64,000 nucleotides of DNA from Rudaea sp. (GTDB taxonomy: Bacteria; Pseudomonadota; Gammaproteobacteria; Xanthomonadales; Rhodanobacteraceae). Within the stretch, counting starts at the first letter, position 1. Every line of letters starts with the position of its first letter. Position numbers and translations under genes: made by a program. This document shows, in pieces, positions 24,888 to 33,415 of this stretch. Location: contig JARLJU010000130.1 of NCBI GenBank assembly GCA_031291055.1, positions 1-64,000 of the forward strand, read 5' to 3'. Below the pieces are notes generated by a model, which saw nothing but the letters and a program-made list of their open reading frames with translations, was not told where the DNA came from and made no database searches.

Positions 24888-25619
24888 ATGACCCAGGCTG
24901 AAGCCGCCGCCGCGATTCATCTGCACGATCTGCGCTTCGGCTGGAACGATTCGGCGCCGCTGATCGATATTGCCGATCTGAGCATCGTCCGTGGCGAACG
25001 CATGTTCCTGCAGGGACCGAGCGGCAGCGGCAAAAGCACCCTGCTCGGCTTGCTCGGGGGCGTGCTGGTGCCGCAGCACGGCAGCGTCACCATCCTGAAC
25101 ACTGATCTGGCCGCACTCGGCGGCGCCGAACGCGATCGCTTCCGCGCCGACCACATCGGTTTCATCTTTCAGCAATTCAACCTGCTGACCTTTCTCGATG
25201 TCATCGAAAACGTGACCCTGGCGTGCCGCTTCTCGGCGAAACGCGCGCAGGTTGCACGGTCACGATCAACAACGATCGAAGCCGAAGCAGCACGTCTGCT
25301 GCAGGCGCTCGACCTCGATCCGGCGGCGTTGCGGGGACGCTCGGCGCGCGAACTGAGCATGGGCCAGCAGCAACGCGTCGCCGCCGCGCGCGCACTGATC
25401 GGCGCGCCGGAAATCGTCATTGCCGACGAACCCACGTCGGCGCTGGACGAAGACACGCGCACGCGGTTTCTCGACCTGCTCATCGACGAGTGCGACAGCG
25501 GCCGCACGACGCTCGTTTTCGTCAGTCACGACTCGCGTCTGGCACCGCGATTCATGCGCAGCGCCGGGCTTGCCGACCTCCATTGCGCCGGCGCAGCAGG
25601 CGGGAGTCCGGACCCATGA
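24888..25619 (+). CDS. ABC transporter ATP-binding protein (Zur-linked, PA4064-like)
   Basis: This ATPase of about 243 residues of the MacB/LolD type has Walker A GPSGSGKST (about 43), the Q-loop in FIFQQFNLL, signature LSMGQQQR and Walker B IVIADEPTSAL, then the H-loop in VFVSHD. It is the first gene of a three-gene operon with a FtsX/MacB-like permease (4-bp overlap) and a DUF3299 lipoprotein. The same order occurs in the zinc-starvation-induced PA4063-PA4066 cluster of Pseudomonas aeruginosa, lacking here only the first gene. The role is probably zinc-related envelope transport, inferred from that likeness. Confidence 0.9.
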   Translation: MTQAEAAAAIHLHDLRFGWNDSAPLIDIADLSIVRGERMFLQGPSGSGKSTLLGLLGGVLVPQHGSVTILNTDLAALGGAERDRFRADHIGFIFQQFNLLTFLDVIENVTLACRFSAKRAQVARSRSTTIEAEAARLLQALDLDPAALRGRSARELSMGQQQRVAAARALIGAPEIVIADEPTSALDEDTRTRFLDLLIDECDSGRTTLVFVSHDSRLAPRFMRSAGLADLHCAGAAGGSPDP

Positions 25620-26872
25620 CCCTACTGCCGCTCGCGCTGAAAAGCCTCGCCAACCGTCGCTTCACAGTGCTGCTCACGCTCGCCACGATTGCACTCAGCG
25701 TTGCCCTGCTGCTCGGCGTGCAGCGTGTGCACGACGAGGCGCGGCAGAGTTTCGCCAGCACGATATCGGGTACCGACCTTATCGTCGGCGCGCGTTCGGG
25801 ACCGGTAAATTTGTTGCTTTATTCCATTTTCCACATTGGCGATGCAACCAACGGCGTTTCCTGGCAGAGCTTTCGCGAGATCGCGGCGCTGCCCGAGGTC
25901 GCCTGGACCGTGCCGATCTCGCTCGGCGATTCCCACCGTGGCTTCCGCGTGGTTGGCACGAACGGTGATTTTTTCGTGCACTATCGCTACGGCGCAAAGC
26001 ACGCGCTGGAATTTTCCGCCGGGGCGCCGCTTGCCGACCTCTACGACGCTGTGACCGGCGCCGAAGTCGCGCGCAAGTTCGGCTACGCTGTCGGCCAGAC
26101 GATCGTCATTGCGCACGGGACCGGTGCGCTGGTCGCCGAGCACGCTGACCATCCCTTCCGCATCGTCGGCATCCTGCAACCGACCGGCACGCCGGTGGAT
26201 GCGAGCTTGTTCGTCAGCCTCGGCGCGGTCGAGGCCATTCACGCCGACTGGCAGACCGGCGCACGCATTCCACGCACGGGGGTTTCGACTGATGACGCAC
26301 GCAAGCTCGATCTGACCCCGACCTCGATCACGGCCTTCCTCGTCGGCCTGAAATCGCGAGCGGCCACGTTCGACCTGCAACGCCAGATCAACGACTATCG
26401 CGCCGAACCATTGCTTGCGATTCTGCCCGGCGTGGCCTTGCAACAACTCTGGCGGCTGGTCGGCATCGCGGAGAATGCCCTGCTGATCGTCAGCGCCCTG
26501 GTCGTCGTCGCCGGATTGCTTGGCATGCTGAATGCGATGATGACGACGCTGAACGAACGCCGCCGCGAGATGGCGATCCTGCGTGCGCTCGGTGCACGCC
26601 CGCACATCGTGTTCGGCCTGCTCGTGCTTGAAGCCACGCTGCTGACAGTGATCGGCATTGGGCTGGGCCTGATCCTGCTTTATGCCGGCCTCGCCCTTGC
26701 GGGTAGCTACGTGGAGGCGCGCTACGGCCTGCATATTGCGCTCGTGCCGCCGAGCCCGCACGAACTCGTCCTGCTCGTCACGGTGGCTGCCAGCGGCATC
26801 CTGGCCGGCTGCCTGCCCGCACTGCTGGCCTGCCGTCACGCCCTCGCGGACGGCCTTTCCATTCGTACCTGA
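25616..26872 (+). CDS. ABC transporter permease, FtsX/MacB type (PA4065-like)
   Basis: This 418-residue inner-membrane protein has one N-terminal helix, a large periplasmic domain (about 45-280) and three C-terminal helices, the classical MacB/FtsX layout. GTDLIVGARSGPVNLLLYSI and LRALGARPHIVFGLLVLE are conserved in this group. Its ATG overlaps the ATPase stop (ATGA), which couples their translation. It should pair with the preceding ATPase. Such type VII systems do mechanical work on periplasmic partners rather than classical uptake. Confidence 0.9.
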   Translation: MTLLPLALKSLANRRFTVLLTLATIALSVALLLGVQRVHDEARQSFASTISGTDLIVGARSGPVNLLLYSIFHIGDATNGVSWQSFREIAALPEVAWTVPISLGDSHRGFRVVGTNGDFFVHYRYGAKHALEFSAGAPLADLYDAVTGAEVARKFGYAVGQTIVIAHGTGALVAEHADHPFRIVGILQPTGTPVDASLFVSLGAVEAIHADWQTGARIPRTGVSTDDARKLDLTPTSITAFLVGLKSRAATFDLQRQINDYRAEPLLAILPGVALQQLWRLVGIAENALLIVSALVVVAGLLGMLNAMMTTLNERRREMAILRALGARPHIVFGLLVLEATLLTVIGIGLGLILLYAGLALAGSYVEARYGLHIALVPPSPHELVLLVTVAASGILAGCLPALLACRHALADGLSIRT

Positions 26873-26876
26873 GCCG

Positions 26877-27458
26877 ATGAAAAGTATACATTTTCCTATC
26901 CGGAGGATTGCTGCGGCAGTGCTCATTGTCGCAATGGGAGGCTGCGGCCACACGGGCAATCCTCCTGCCGTCGCGGACGCAGCAGTGAGCGCCGGGGCCG
27001 CCGCAAGCCCGAGGCCGGCAAGGATGACAGCGGACGGATATCGCAATCTGGACTGGCTGGAAATGGTGCCGAAGGATGAGCTGGAGATCGTGCAGCATCC
27101 CGCACCGGTCACGCATGTCGGCTCGCTGCGTGCGCAGCAAGTGGGCACGTATCGCAGCATCGCCAGCCTCGACGGCGAGAAGGTGCAACTCGCCGGGTAC
27201 ATCGTGCCGCTGGAAGCCGACGACAAGGGCGATCTGACCGAGTTCTTTCTGGTGCCCTATTACGGCGCCTGCATCCATGTGCCGCCACCGCCGCCGAACC
27301 AGATCGTCTACGTGAAACTCGACAAGGCCGTCGAAGCGCCGGAAATCTGGGACCCCTACAGCGTCAAGGGAATATTGCATGCGCGCAAGACCGCGAACGA
27401 TGTCGCCGGCTCGGCGTATACATTGGAACAGGCTTCGGTCAAACCCTGGGAAAATTGA
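26877..27458 (+). CDS. DUF3299 lipoprotein (PA4066-like)
   Basis: This 193-residue lipoprotein has lipobox MGGC and a DUF3299 domain with LDWLEMVPKDELE, VQLAGYIVPLE and the invariant FFLVPYYGACIHVPPPPPNQ. The Cys-x-His in GACIHV suggests a metal or cofactor site. It starts 5 bp after the permease stop, so the three genes form one operon. The homologue PA4066 belongs to the Zur regulon of Pseudomonas aeruginosa. Its molecular role is unknown. Confidence 0.9.
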   Translation: MKSIHFPIRRIAAAVLIVAMGGCGHTGNPPAVADAAVSAGAAASPRPARMTADGYRNLDWLEMVPKDELEIVQHPAPVTHVGSLRAQQVGTYRSIASLDGEKVQLAGYIVPLEADDKGDLTEFFLVPYYGACIHVPPPPPNQIVYVKLDKAVEAPEIWDPYSVKGILHARKTANDVAGSAYTLEQASVKPWEN

Positions 27459-27512
27459 ACACGAAATCGCGGTATCGCGCGTGACTTTCGGCAGATGGTT
27501 GTCACTGTGAAT

Positions 27513-27532
27513 TGATATATTAACTTATATCA
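27513..27532. promoter_or_regulatory. TGATATA-N6-TATATCA palindrome, likely TetR operator
   Basis: A perfect 7-bp inverted repeat with a 6-bp spacer lies 8 bp before the start of a truncated tetR-like frame and faces the AhpD-like gene. Size, symmetry and AT content fit an autoregulatory TetR-family operator. Confidence 0.5.
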
Positions 27533-27540
27533 TTTCTACC

Positions 27541-27603
27541 ATGGATGTTCGCACCACAATTCTGGCCGCGGCGCGGCGTGTACGTGACGTTGAGGAATTC
27601 TGA
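27541..27603 (+). pseudogene. Truncated TetR-family regulator (N-terminal stub)
   Basis: Twenty codons from ATG 27541 give MDVRTTILAAARRV followed by RDVEEF and a TGA. The first 14 residues match the start of TetR regulators (R-x-x-I-L-x-A-A-x-x-x-F/V), just before the HTH. Nothing TetR-like follows, so the rest of the gene is gone. The palindrome directly upstream supports the reading. The evidence is short, so confidence is limited. Confidence 0.4.
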
Positions 27604-27629
27604 ACCGCTCGCGCGGACGGGCTGGCGCA

Positions 27630-27973
27630 TCATCCGGCCTGTCTGACCGCATAGGCGTCCAGCATTCGTGCCGAATACTCCAGCGCCGCGCCGGCGTTGA
27701 CCGCAATGGCAACACCCAGCGCCTCGGCGATTTTCTCGTGGCTGGCGCCGTGCTTCGCCGCCAGATCCGCGTGCACGGTGCTGCAGCCATCGCATTGCCG
27801 GATGACGGCAACGCCCAGCGCGATCAGTTCGCGCGTCTTCGCGCAAAGCTTGCCGGTCTTGGCTCCGGCGCCGTTGAGCTCACCATGGCCACGCACGGTG
27901 TCCGGCTGATGCTGGCAATGTCGCCGATCGTGGCCATCAACTGCTTACCGTGTTCGTTCCAGTCGATCACCAT
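27630..27973 (-). pseudogene. Frameshifted AhpD-like carboxymuconolactone decarboxylase-family gene
   Basis: Two overlapping frames on the minus strand together give one full protein of about 114 residues. The first (from ATG 27973) reads DWNEHGKQLMATIGDIASIS, and the second continues PDTVRGHGELNGAGAKTGK, AKTRELIALGVAVIRQCDGC, STVHADLAAKHGASHEKIAE and ends DAYAVRQAG. The catalytic CxxxH-type motif CDGCSTVH is intact. The break is near 27903, where a run of two C would have to be three to restore the frame. It may be a true one-base deletion or a sequencing error. The family acts as alkylhydroperoxidase-like disulfide reductases. Confidence 0.75.
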
Positions 27974-27999
27974 GATCGGATTCTCCGCGGCGAAGTGAA

Positions 28000-28479
28000 T
28001 CACACGCTGCTGCAGCGCCCACACACTCCGTGCACTTCCAGCGTCTGCGCACGTGCGCGGAAGCCGAGCGACTTGGCCTGCTCGCTGAGCAGGTTGGCGA
28101 CGCGCTCGTCGCAGATCTCGGTGGCGCTCTCGCAGATGTCGCAGATCAGGAACGGTACGTGATGCGTCACACTCGGGTGGTGACAGCTCACGTAGGCGTT
28201 GATCGATTCGAGTTTGTGGATGAATCCATTTTCCAGCAGGAAATCCAGCGCACGATAGACCGTCGGCGGCGCGGCATTGCTGCGGTCGTCCTTGAGCTGG
28301 TCGAGCAGGTCGTAAGCCTTGACCGGCTTCTCCGACTTGGCCACGAGTTCGAGCACCTGGCTGCGGATTTCGGTCAGGCGCAGCCCGCGCTTTTCGCAGG
28401 CGCTGGCTACTTCACGCACGAAGGCGCGGGCGTTGTGTTCGTGATGGTGATGAACGACATGGGAGGCTTTGGCGACCAT
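28000..28479 (-). CDS. zur: Zinc uptake regulator, Fur family
   Basis: This 159-residue Fur-family protein has a winged HTH (about 28-90, LRLTEIRSQVLELVAKSEK and PPTVYRALDFLLENGFIHKL). The dimerisation and metal domain has the structural-zinc motifs CDIC and CGRC, and regulatory ligands in CHHPSVTHH. An extra His-rich N-terminus (HVVHHHHEH) is present. The four-Cys arrangement and the AYDLLDQL segment fit Zur better than Fur or PerR. Its neighbours, the Zur box, the DUF3299 ABC operon and the CDF gene, support a zinc role. In Xanthomonas campestris Zur is reported to act both as repressor and as activator. Confidence 0.9.
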   Translation of the reverse strand: MVAKASHVVHHHHEHNARAFVREVASACEKRGLRLTEIRSQVLELVAKSEKPVKAYDLLDQLKDDRSNAAPPTVYRALDFLLENGFIHKLESINAYVSCHHPSVTHHVPFLICDICESATEICDERVANLLSEQAKSLGFRARAQTLEVHGVCGRCSSV

Positions 28480-28649
28480 GCCGCATCATAGCACCGCGGG
28501 CTTTTACCTTCTTCCGCGCGCAGCAGAAGGTGGCCGCAAGCCGCATGAGGTTGATGCGAACGAGAGTCATCGCTTCAATCACACCTCACCCTTCCCGCGC
28601 GAGAGGTGGTGAGCTCTTACCGCCAGCGCGAGAAGTACCGGCTCGGTGT
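28480..28649. other. Intergenic stretch with a G/C-rich inverted repeat
   Basis: No gene is seen. A CTCACC...GGTGAG inverted repeat around 28583-28612, downstream of the leftward zinc-ribbon gene, is a likely transcript-end or interspersed-repeat hairpin. Confidence 0.4.
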
Positions 28650-28991
28650 TCAGGGCGCGAGTGCTGTGCCGCAATGCCGGCAATGCCTGTCGCCGGCATC
28701 GACCGCGCGTTTGCATGCCGGACAGACTGGCCTGGGTTTCACGACCGGCATGCATAGCGAGACGATCCAGCCGATAGGCCCCAGCGTGGCGCCGAGGATG
28801 GTGTCGCGCACGACAGCGTTCTTGTACTTGCCGATCAGTGCGCCGACCGCGGCACAGACGATCGTGAACACGATCGCCCATAGCCAGAGATTCGGGTCGG
28901 TCAATGCGCCGCTGCATTGCTGCAACAAGGCGTTGGCCTGATCCGGATCCGACGGATCGATGTTCGCCAATGCGGTGAAATCGCAGCTCAT
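28650..28991 (-). CDS. Small membrane protein with C-terminal zinc ribbon
   Basis: This 113-residue protein has two membrane segments (about 36-53 and 68-84) and a C-terminal zinc ribbon, [19 protein letters not shown], with four cysteines. Its ATG overlaps the gltX stop (ATGA), so it is translated after gltX. Function is unknown. The Gly-rich turn [17 protein letters not shown] resembles small bacterial membrane proteins that anchor zinc ribbons. Confidence 0.75.
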   Translation of the reverse strand: MSCDFTALANIDPSDPDQANALLQQCSGALTDPNLWLWAIVFTIVCAAVGALIGKYKNAVVRDTILGATLGPIGWIVSLCMPVVKPRPVCPACKRAVDAGDRHCRHCGTALAP

Positions 28992-30400
28992 GGACCCGGG
29001 ATCGCGGCCTTGGCCAGCGCGTCCTCGATACGCCTGAGTGCACGCTCGCGGCCGGCCAGATACACGGTGTGATCGATCGACGGCGATACCTGCGTGCCGG
29101 TCATCGCCACGCGCAGCGGCTGCGCGATCTTGCCCATGCCTTCGCCGATCGACGCGGCAGCGGCTTCGATAGCCTTGTGGATATTTTCAACTTTCCACTC
29201 CGGAACGATGGCCAACTGCTCGTGCGCTGCCGTGAGTGCCGCAGCCGCAGTCGGCGCCTGTAGATGCTTCTTGATCGCCGCATCGTCCCACTGAGTGATC
29301 GGGCCGTACCACACGCTGGCCTTCTCGGCCATTTCCTTCAGCGTGCGCGCGCGATCGCGCAGCGCGACGACGACATCCGCCGCCGCCGGTCCGTGCGCAG
29401 GGTCGAATCCGTGCATGCGCAGATGCCATTCCAGTTCCGGCGCGATTTCCGCCGGGTCGTCGAATTTCAGATAGTGCTGGTTCAACCAGCTCAACTTTTC
29501 CAGGTCGAATCGCGCCGCCGCCTTGTTCACGTTGGCGACGTCGAACAGCGCGACCATTTCCTCGCGCGAGAAGATTTCCTGGTCGCCATTGGACCAGCCC
29601 AGACGCACCAGATAGTTGAGCAGCGCGTGCGGCAGAAACCCGTCTTCGCGGTATTGCATGACGCTGACCGCGCCGTGACGCTTGGAAAGTTTCTGCCCGT
29701 CGGCGCCGAGGATCATCGGCAGATGCGCGAATTCGGGAATCGGCGCGCCCAGCGCGTTGTATATGTTGATCTGCCGCGGCGTGTTGTTGACGTGATCGTC
29801 GCCGCGGATGACTTCACTCACGCTCATGTCGATGTCGTCGACAACGACGGCGAAGTTGTAGGTTGGAAAGCCGTCCGAACGAACCATCACCAGATCATCG
29901 AGTTCCTCGTTGTTCCACTCGATGCGGCCCTTGACCTTGTCCTGGAAGACAACTGAGCCGGACGCGGGATTGCGGAAACGGACGACCCGGTTCGGATCTT
30001 CGCGCAGGGGTTCGCTGCGCTCGCGCCAGATGCCGGCATAACGCGGTTTTATTCCTTTTTCCATTTGCAGCGCACGCATCGCGTCGAGTTCTTCCTTGCT
30101 CTCGTAGGCATAGTAGGCCTTGCCCGCCTTGACCAGGTCCCCGGCCACCTGACGATAGCGATCCATGCGCAGGGTCTGGTAGAACGGACCTTCGTCATAG
30201 TCCAGGCCCAGCCAGCTCATGCCGTCGAGGATCGCCTTCACCGCTTCGTCGGTCGAGCGCTCGCGATCGGTATCTTCGATGCGCAGGATGAACTGGCCGC
30301 CGCGATGACGCGATTCGAGCCAGCAATAAAGTGCGGTGCGCGCGCCGCCGATATGCAGGAAGCCGGTGGGGCTGGGAGCGAAACGGGTACGTACGGTCAT
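28988..30400 (-). CDS. gltX: Glutamyl-tRNA synthetase
   Basis: This 470-residue class I synthetase charges tRNA-Glu. The start is ATG 30400, giving [20 protein letters not shown], where LHIGG is the HIGH motif. The KMSKS equivalent is [11 protein letters not shown]. The order of Rossmann fold, connective region and helical anticodon domain is normal, and length fits the family. Longer in-frame starts up to 30526 run into the cpdB promoter region and are not supported. GltX is the known phosphorylation target of HipA, whose gene is also in this window. Confidence 0.97.
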   Translation of the reverse strand: MTVRTRFAPSPTGFLHIGGARTALYCWLESRHRGGQFILRIEDTDRERSTDEAVKAILDGMSWLGLDYDEGPFYQTLRMDRYRQVAGDLVKAGKAYYAYESKEELDAMRALQMEKGIKPRYAGIWRERSEPLREDPNRVVRFRNPASGSVVFQDKVKGRIEWNNEELDDLVMVRSDGFPTYNFAVVVDDIDMSVSEVIRGDDHVNNTPRQINIYNALGAPIPEFAHLPMILGADGQKLSKRHGAVSVMQYREDGFLPHALLNYLVRLGWSNGDQEIFSREEMVALFDVANVNKAAARFDLEKLSWLNQHYLKFDDPAEIAPELEWHLRMHGFDPAHGPAAADVVVALRDRARTLKEMAEKASVWYGPITQWDDAAIKKHLQAPTAAAALTAAHEQLAIVPEWKVENIHKAIEAAAASIGEGMGKIAQPLRVAMTGTQVSPSIDHTVYLAGRERALRRIEDALAKAAIPGP

Positions 30401-30524
30401 CGGTGCAAACGCAATCTGAACGGCCTGCAAGCGTAGCAGATGCAGGTCCAACGCGCCGCCGGTACGGGCCAAATCGTCATGGCAATACGCGATAATCGCC
30501 GGCTCGCCCACGGAGTCGAACGCC

Positions 30525-32540
30525 ATGATGCATTACGCCATTCGTTGCCTCGCCATCGCCATGACCAGCGCCGCAATGGCGGGCTGCATTGCGTCCACTC
30601 CTGCCAGCGATGACGCCATTGCCGCCGATGGCACGCGTGCCGAGATCGCCGTGCTCGAAACCACGGACCTGCATTCCAATGTCATGAGCTACGATTTCTA
30701 CAAGCTCGCCGACGATCAGGATCTTGGCCTGGAGCGCGCTGCCACCTTGATCCACGACGCGCGCAAGGAATTCACCAACACCCTGCTGTTCGACGACGGC
30801 GATACCATTCAGGGTACGGCACTTGCCGATTATCAGGCGCTGGTGAAACCGCCTGCCTGCGATCAGGAGCTGGCCGTGTACAAGGCGATGGATACGCTGG
30901 ACTACGATGCCGGCACGATCGGCAACCACGAGTTCAACTACGGCCTGGCCTATCTGAGCCAGGTCACCGGCACGCCATTCAACGTCGCTGGCGTGGATGC
31001 AAGAAAATGCAAGGGTCCGCACTACCCGTTCGTGCTGTCGAACGTGTTCAGCGCGAAAGACGGCAAACCGCTGTACGCTCCCTGGCGCTTGCTGACACGC
31101 ACGATCCATGTACACGCGCCCGACGGCAGTGATCGCGAGGCAACCATCCGCATCGGTCTGCTCGGCTTCGCGCCGCCGCCGATCATGGACTGGGACAGGC
31201 GCAATCTGGAGGGCAAGGTCACCGTCATGGGCGTGGTCGAAGCCGCAGAGAAGTACCTGCCGGAACTACACAAGGCCGGCGCGGATATCGTCATCGCAAT
31301 TGCCCACGGCGGCATCAACGCCGCGCCGTATACCCCAAAAATGGAGAATGCCGGCTGGTATCTGGCGCAGGTGCCGGGCATCGATGCGATCCTGCTCGGA
31401 CATTCACACGACATTTTTCCGAATCCGGGTGATCCGAAGTCCCACTACGCGCACATTGCGGACGTGGACAAAGTGCGCGGCAGCGTGCACGGCGTCCCGG
31501 CCGTGATGGGCAACTACTTCGGCAAGAGCATCGGCCTGATCGACCTGGTCCTCGTGCATGACGACGGCCGCTGGCAGGTGGATCGCGCGGCCACGCATGC
31601 GGAAGTCCGTTCAGTGAAGAATGCCGATGGCAGCCATGTCGCCGCCGATGCGGAAATCATCCGGCTGGTGAAACCCGAGCACGACGCCACCATTGCCTAC
31701 GTGAAGACGCCGGTCGGCCGCAGCGATTTCGAAATGAGCACCTATTTCGCCGCCGACCGCGACACGACCGCGCTGCAGGTCGTGAATGCGGCGCAGCGCG
31801 ACTATGTGGAAAAATATATAAAGGAAAATCTGCCGCAGTATGCCGGCATCGCCGTGCTTTCTGCGGCAGCGCCGTTCAAGGCGGGTTTCGGCGGTCCCAA
31901 TGACTATACCGACATTGCCGCCGGCCCGCTGGCGATCAACAACGCCGCCGACCTGTATCTGTACCCGAATACGCTGACCGCGGTGAAGACCGACGGTGCC
32001 GGCATCAGGGCATGGCTGGAAAAATCGGCCGGCTGGTTCAATCGCATCGATCCGGCGAAAACCGGGCCACAGGAACTGGTCAATCGCCGCTTCCCGACCT
32101 ACAACTTCGATGTGCTGCAGGGCGGCCTTACCTACACCATCGACGTGACCCAAGCCGAAGGCGGCCGCATCCGCGATCTGCGCTACAACGATCAAGCCAT
32201 CGACGCGGACCGGGCATTCATTGTCGTCACCAACAACTATCGCGCCAGCGGCGGCGGACGCTTTCCGGGGCTGGACGGAAAAAATATCGTGATCTCGGCG
32301 CCGGATTCCAACCGCGATGCGCTGATTGCATTCATCCGCGCCGCCGGAGAAATAACCCGCGTGCGCTTTGGCAACGATCGCAACTGGCGTTTCGCCGCAG
32401 TGAAAACCGCCGGCCCGGTGATTTTCACATCGGCGGCCGGCAAACTCGATCTGGCACGGGCGGATGGTTTGGACAATGTGACATTGTGGAAAGACAACGG
32501 CGATGGAACGGCGGTTTATGCCGTGGATTTGTCGCGTTGA
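30525..32540 (+). CDS. cpdB: 2',3'-cyclic-nucleotide 2'-phosphodiesterase/3'-nucleotidase
   Basis: This 671-residue exported enzyme hydrolyses 2',3'-cyclic nucleotides and 3'-nucleotides. The N-terminus has a lipobox-like AMAGC, so it may be a lipoprotein where E. coli CpdB is soluble. The metallophosphoesterase domain shows [35 protein letters not shown] and [10 protein letters not shown]. The C-terminal 5'-nucleotidase domain has the substrate stack [14 protein letters not shown] and [14 protein letters not shown]. Length is close to the 647 of E. coli. It is divergent from gltX with 124 bp between. Confidence 0.94.
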   Translation: MMHYAIRCLAIAMTSAAMAGCIASTPASDDAIAADGTRAEIAVLETTDLHSNVMSYDFYKLADDQDLGLERAATLIHDARKEFTNTLLFDDGDTIQGTALADYQALVKPPACDQELAVYKAMDTLDYDAGTIGNHEFNYGLAYLSQVTGTPFNVAGVDARKCKGPHYPFVLSNVFSAKDGKPLYAPWRLLTRTIHVHAPDGSDREATIRIGLLGFAPPPIMDWDRRNLEGKVTVMGVVEAAEKYLPELHKAGADIVIAIAHGGINAAPYTPKMENAGWYLAQVPGIDAILLGHSHDIFPNPGDPKSHYAHIADVDKVRGSVHGVPAVMGNYFGKSIGLIDLVLVHDDGRWQVDRAATHAEVRSVKNADGSHVAADAEIIRLVKPEHDATIAYVKTPVGRSDFEMSTYFAADRDTTALQVVNAAQRDYVEKYIKENLPQYAGIAVLSAAAPFKAGFGGPNDYTDIAAGPLAINNAADLYLYPNTLTAVKTDGAGIRAWLEKSAGWFNRIDPAKTGPQELVNRRFPTYNFDVLQGGLTYTIDVTQAEGGRIRDLRYNDQAIDADRAFIVVTNNYRASGGGRFPGLDGKNIVISAPDSNRDALIAFIRAAGEITRVRFGNDRNWRFAAVKTAGPVIFTSAAGKLDLARADGLDNVTLWKDNGDGTAVYAVDLSR

Positions 32541-32888
32541 GGTTTTTCAAGGAGCTTTCGCTCGCCCTTCGGCCGATCGACGAGAAGCACAGGGGATTTT
32601 GATTCGCACGAGGCGAATCAAAGCACCGCGCTCGGTGCCTAGCCTTTTTGGTTACCTTTTTGGCACTGCGCCGCAGGAGCGACGCGAACAGCGGAGTTGG
32701 CCGCGTAGCGGCGAAGGGCGGGATGCCCGGAGTCATGAAAGTGGCCCGCTCGCCGCAGGCGAGTGGAAGCTCTGCTCCGAGGATCAAAATCAAGAAAGAA
32801 CCGGATTCCAGCCTGCGCTGGAATGACGAGCAGTTACACCACCCCCACCCAACCCTCCCGTTGAAGCGGAGGGCTAAAGATGGCGCGG
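32541..32888. repeat. Intergenic hairpin array
   Basis: No gene is seen. At least four perfect stem-loops follow each other: TTTGATTCGC/GCGAATCAAA (32598-32622), GCACCG/CGGTGC (32623-32638, followed by CTAGCCTTTTT and so a probable cpdB terminator), CTCGCC/GGCGAG (32749-32763) and ATTCCAGC/GCTGGAAT (32805-32824). The last, followed by GACGAG, resembles the REP-like GGATTCCAG...CTGGAATGACG repeats scattered in Xanthomonadales genomes. The segment TTTTGGTTACCTTTTTGGC is also a frequent component of those arrays, as far as I recall. Confidence 0.65.
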
Positions 32889-33332
32889 TTACTTCACGTG
32901 AATCGTTATCTTCCTCGACACCAGCGGCGGATCAAATTGCATATGCCGCGCGTCGGCGAAGTCGAGCTGCAGGGTGTGATCGCCGGGTTCCAGGTGGATC
33001 GTGTCCTCGGTCTGGCCCTTGCCGTAGTGCTTGTGCGTCGCGTCGTTCGGAATCGGCGCGTCACCCGGTGGCAGCTCTGTCTGGTCGATCAGCAGATGGT
33101 GATGCCCCGTGTTCGGCGTGGCGTCGGTGGCAGGCGCCACAACGATGCCCTTGGCGCCGAACTTCACCAGCACGTCCTGGCCGACCGTGGCCCCATTCTT
33201 CGGCGAGACAAAGAACACCCTTGCACCGGCCGGCGCTTTCGCGCGCCCCGGCCCCGATGTCGTTGCGGTCTGCGCAAGCGCCGCGCCGCAGGTCAGGGCA
33301 AATCCGAGTACGATGAATACTGCATGACGCAT
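32889..33332 (-). CDS. Periplasmic DUF4399 protein
   Basis: This 147-residue protein has a signal peptide (about 1-21, LGFALTCGAALAQ). The DUF4399 domain has ARVFFVSPKNGATV at the start, the signature ATPNTGHHHLLIDQTELPPG and GDHTLQLDFADARHMQFDPP. The HHH cluster suggests a metal-binding site. The family is widespread and exported, with no established function. It is convergent with cpdB across the hairpin array and divergent from the ABC exporter. Confidence 0.9.
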   Translation of the reverse strand: MRHAVFIVLGFALTCGAALAQTATTSGPGRAKAPAGARVFFVSPKNGATVGQDVLVKFGAKGIVVAPATDATPNTGHHHLLIDQTELPPGDAPIPNDATHKHYGKGQTEDTIHLEPGDHTLQLDFADARHMQFDPPLVSRKITIHVK

Positions 33333-33415
33333 GACGCCATCTCCTCTCGTTGCGATAGCCCGATCATACGCCGGTCAATCGCCGGCGGCTTGCACGCCGC
33401 AACGCACGCCCCCAT

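Noticed and set aside
25622..27226. A 534-codon minus-strand frame opposite the ABC permease and DUF3299 genes
   Set aside because: It is antisense to two recognisable coupled genes and has no domain or start context.
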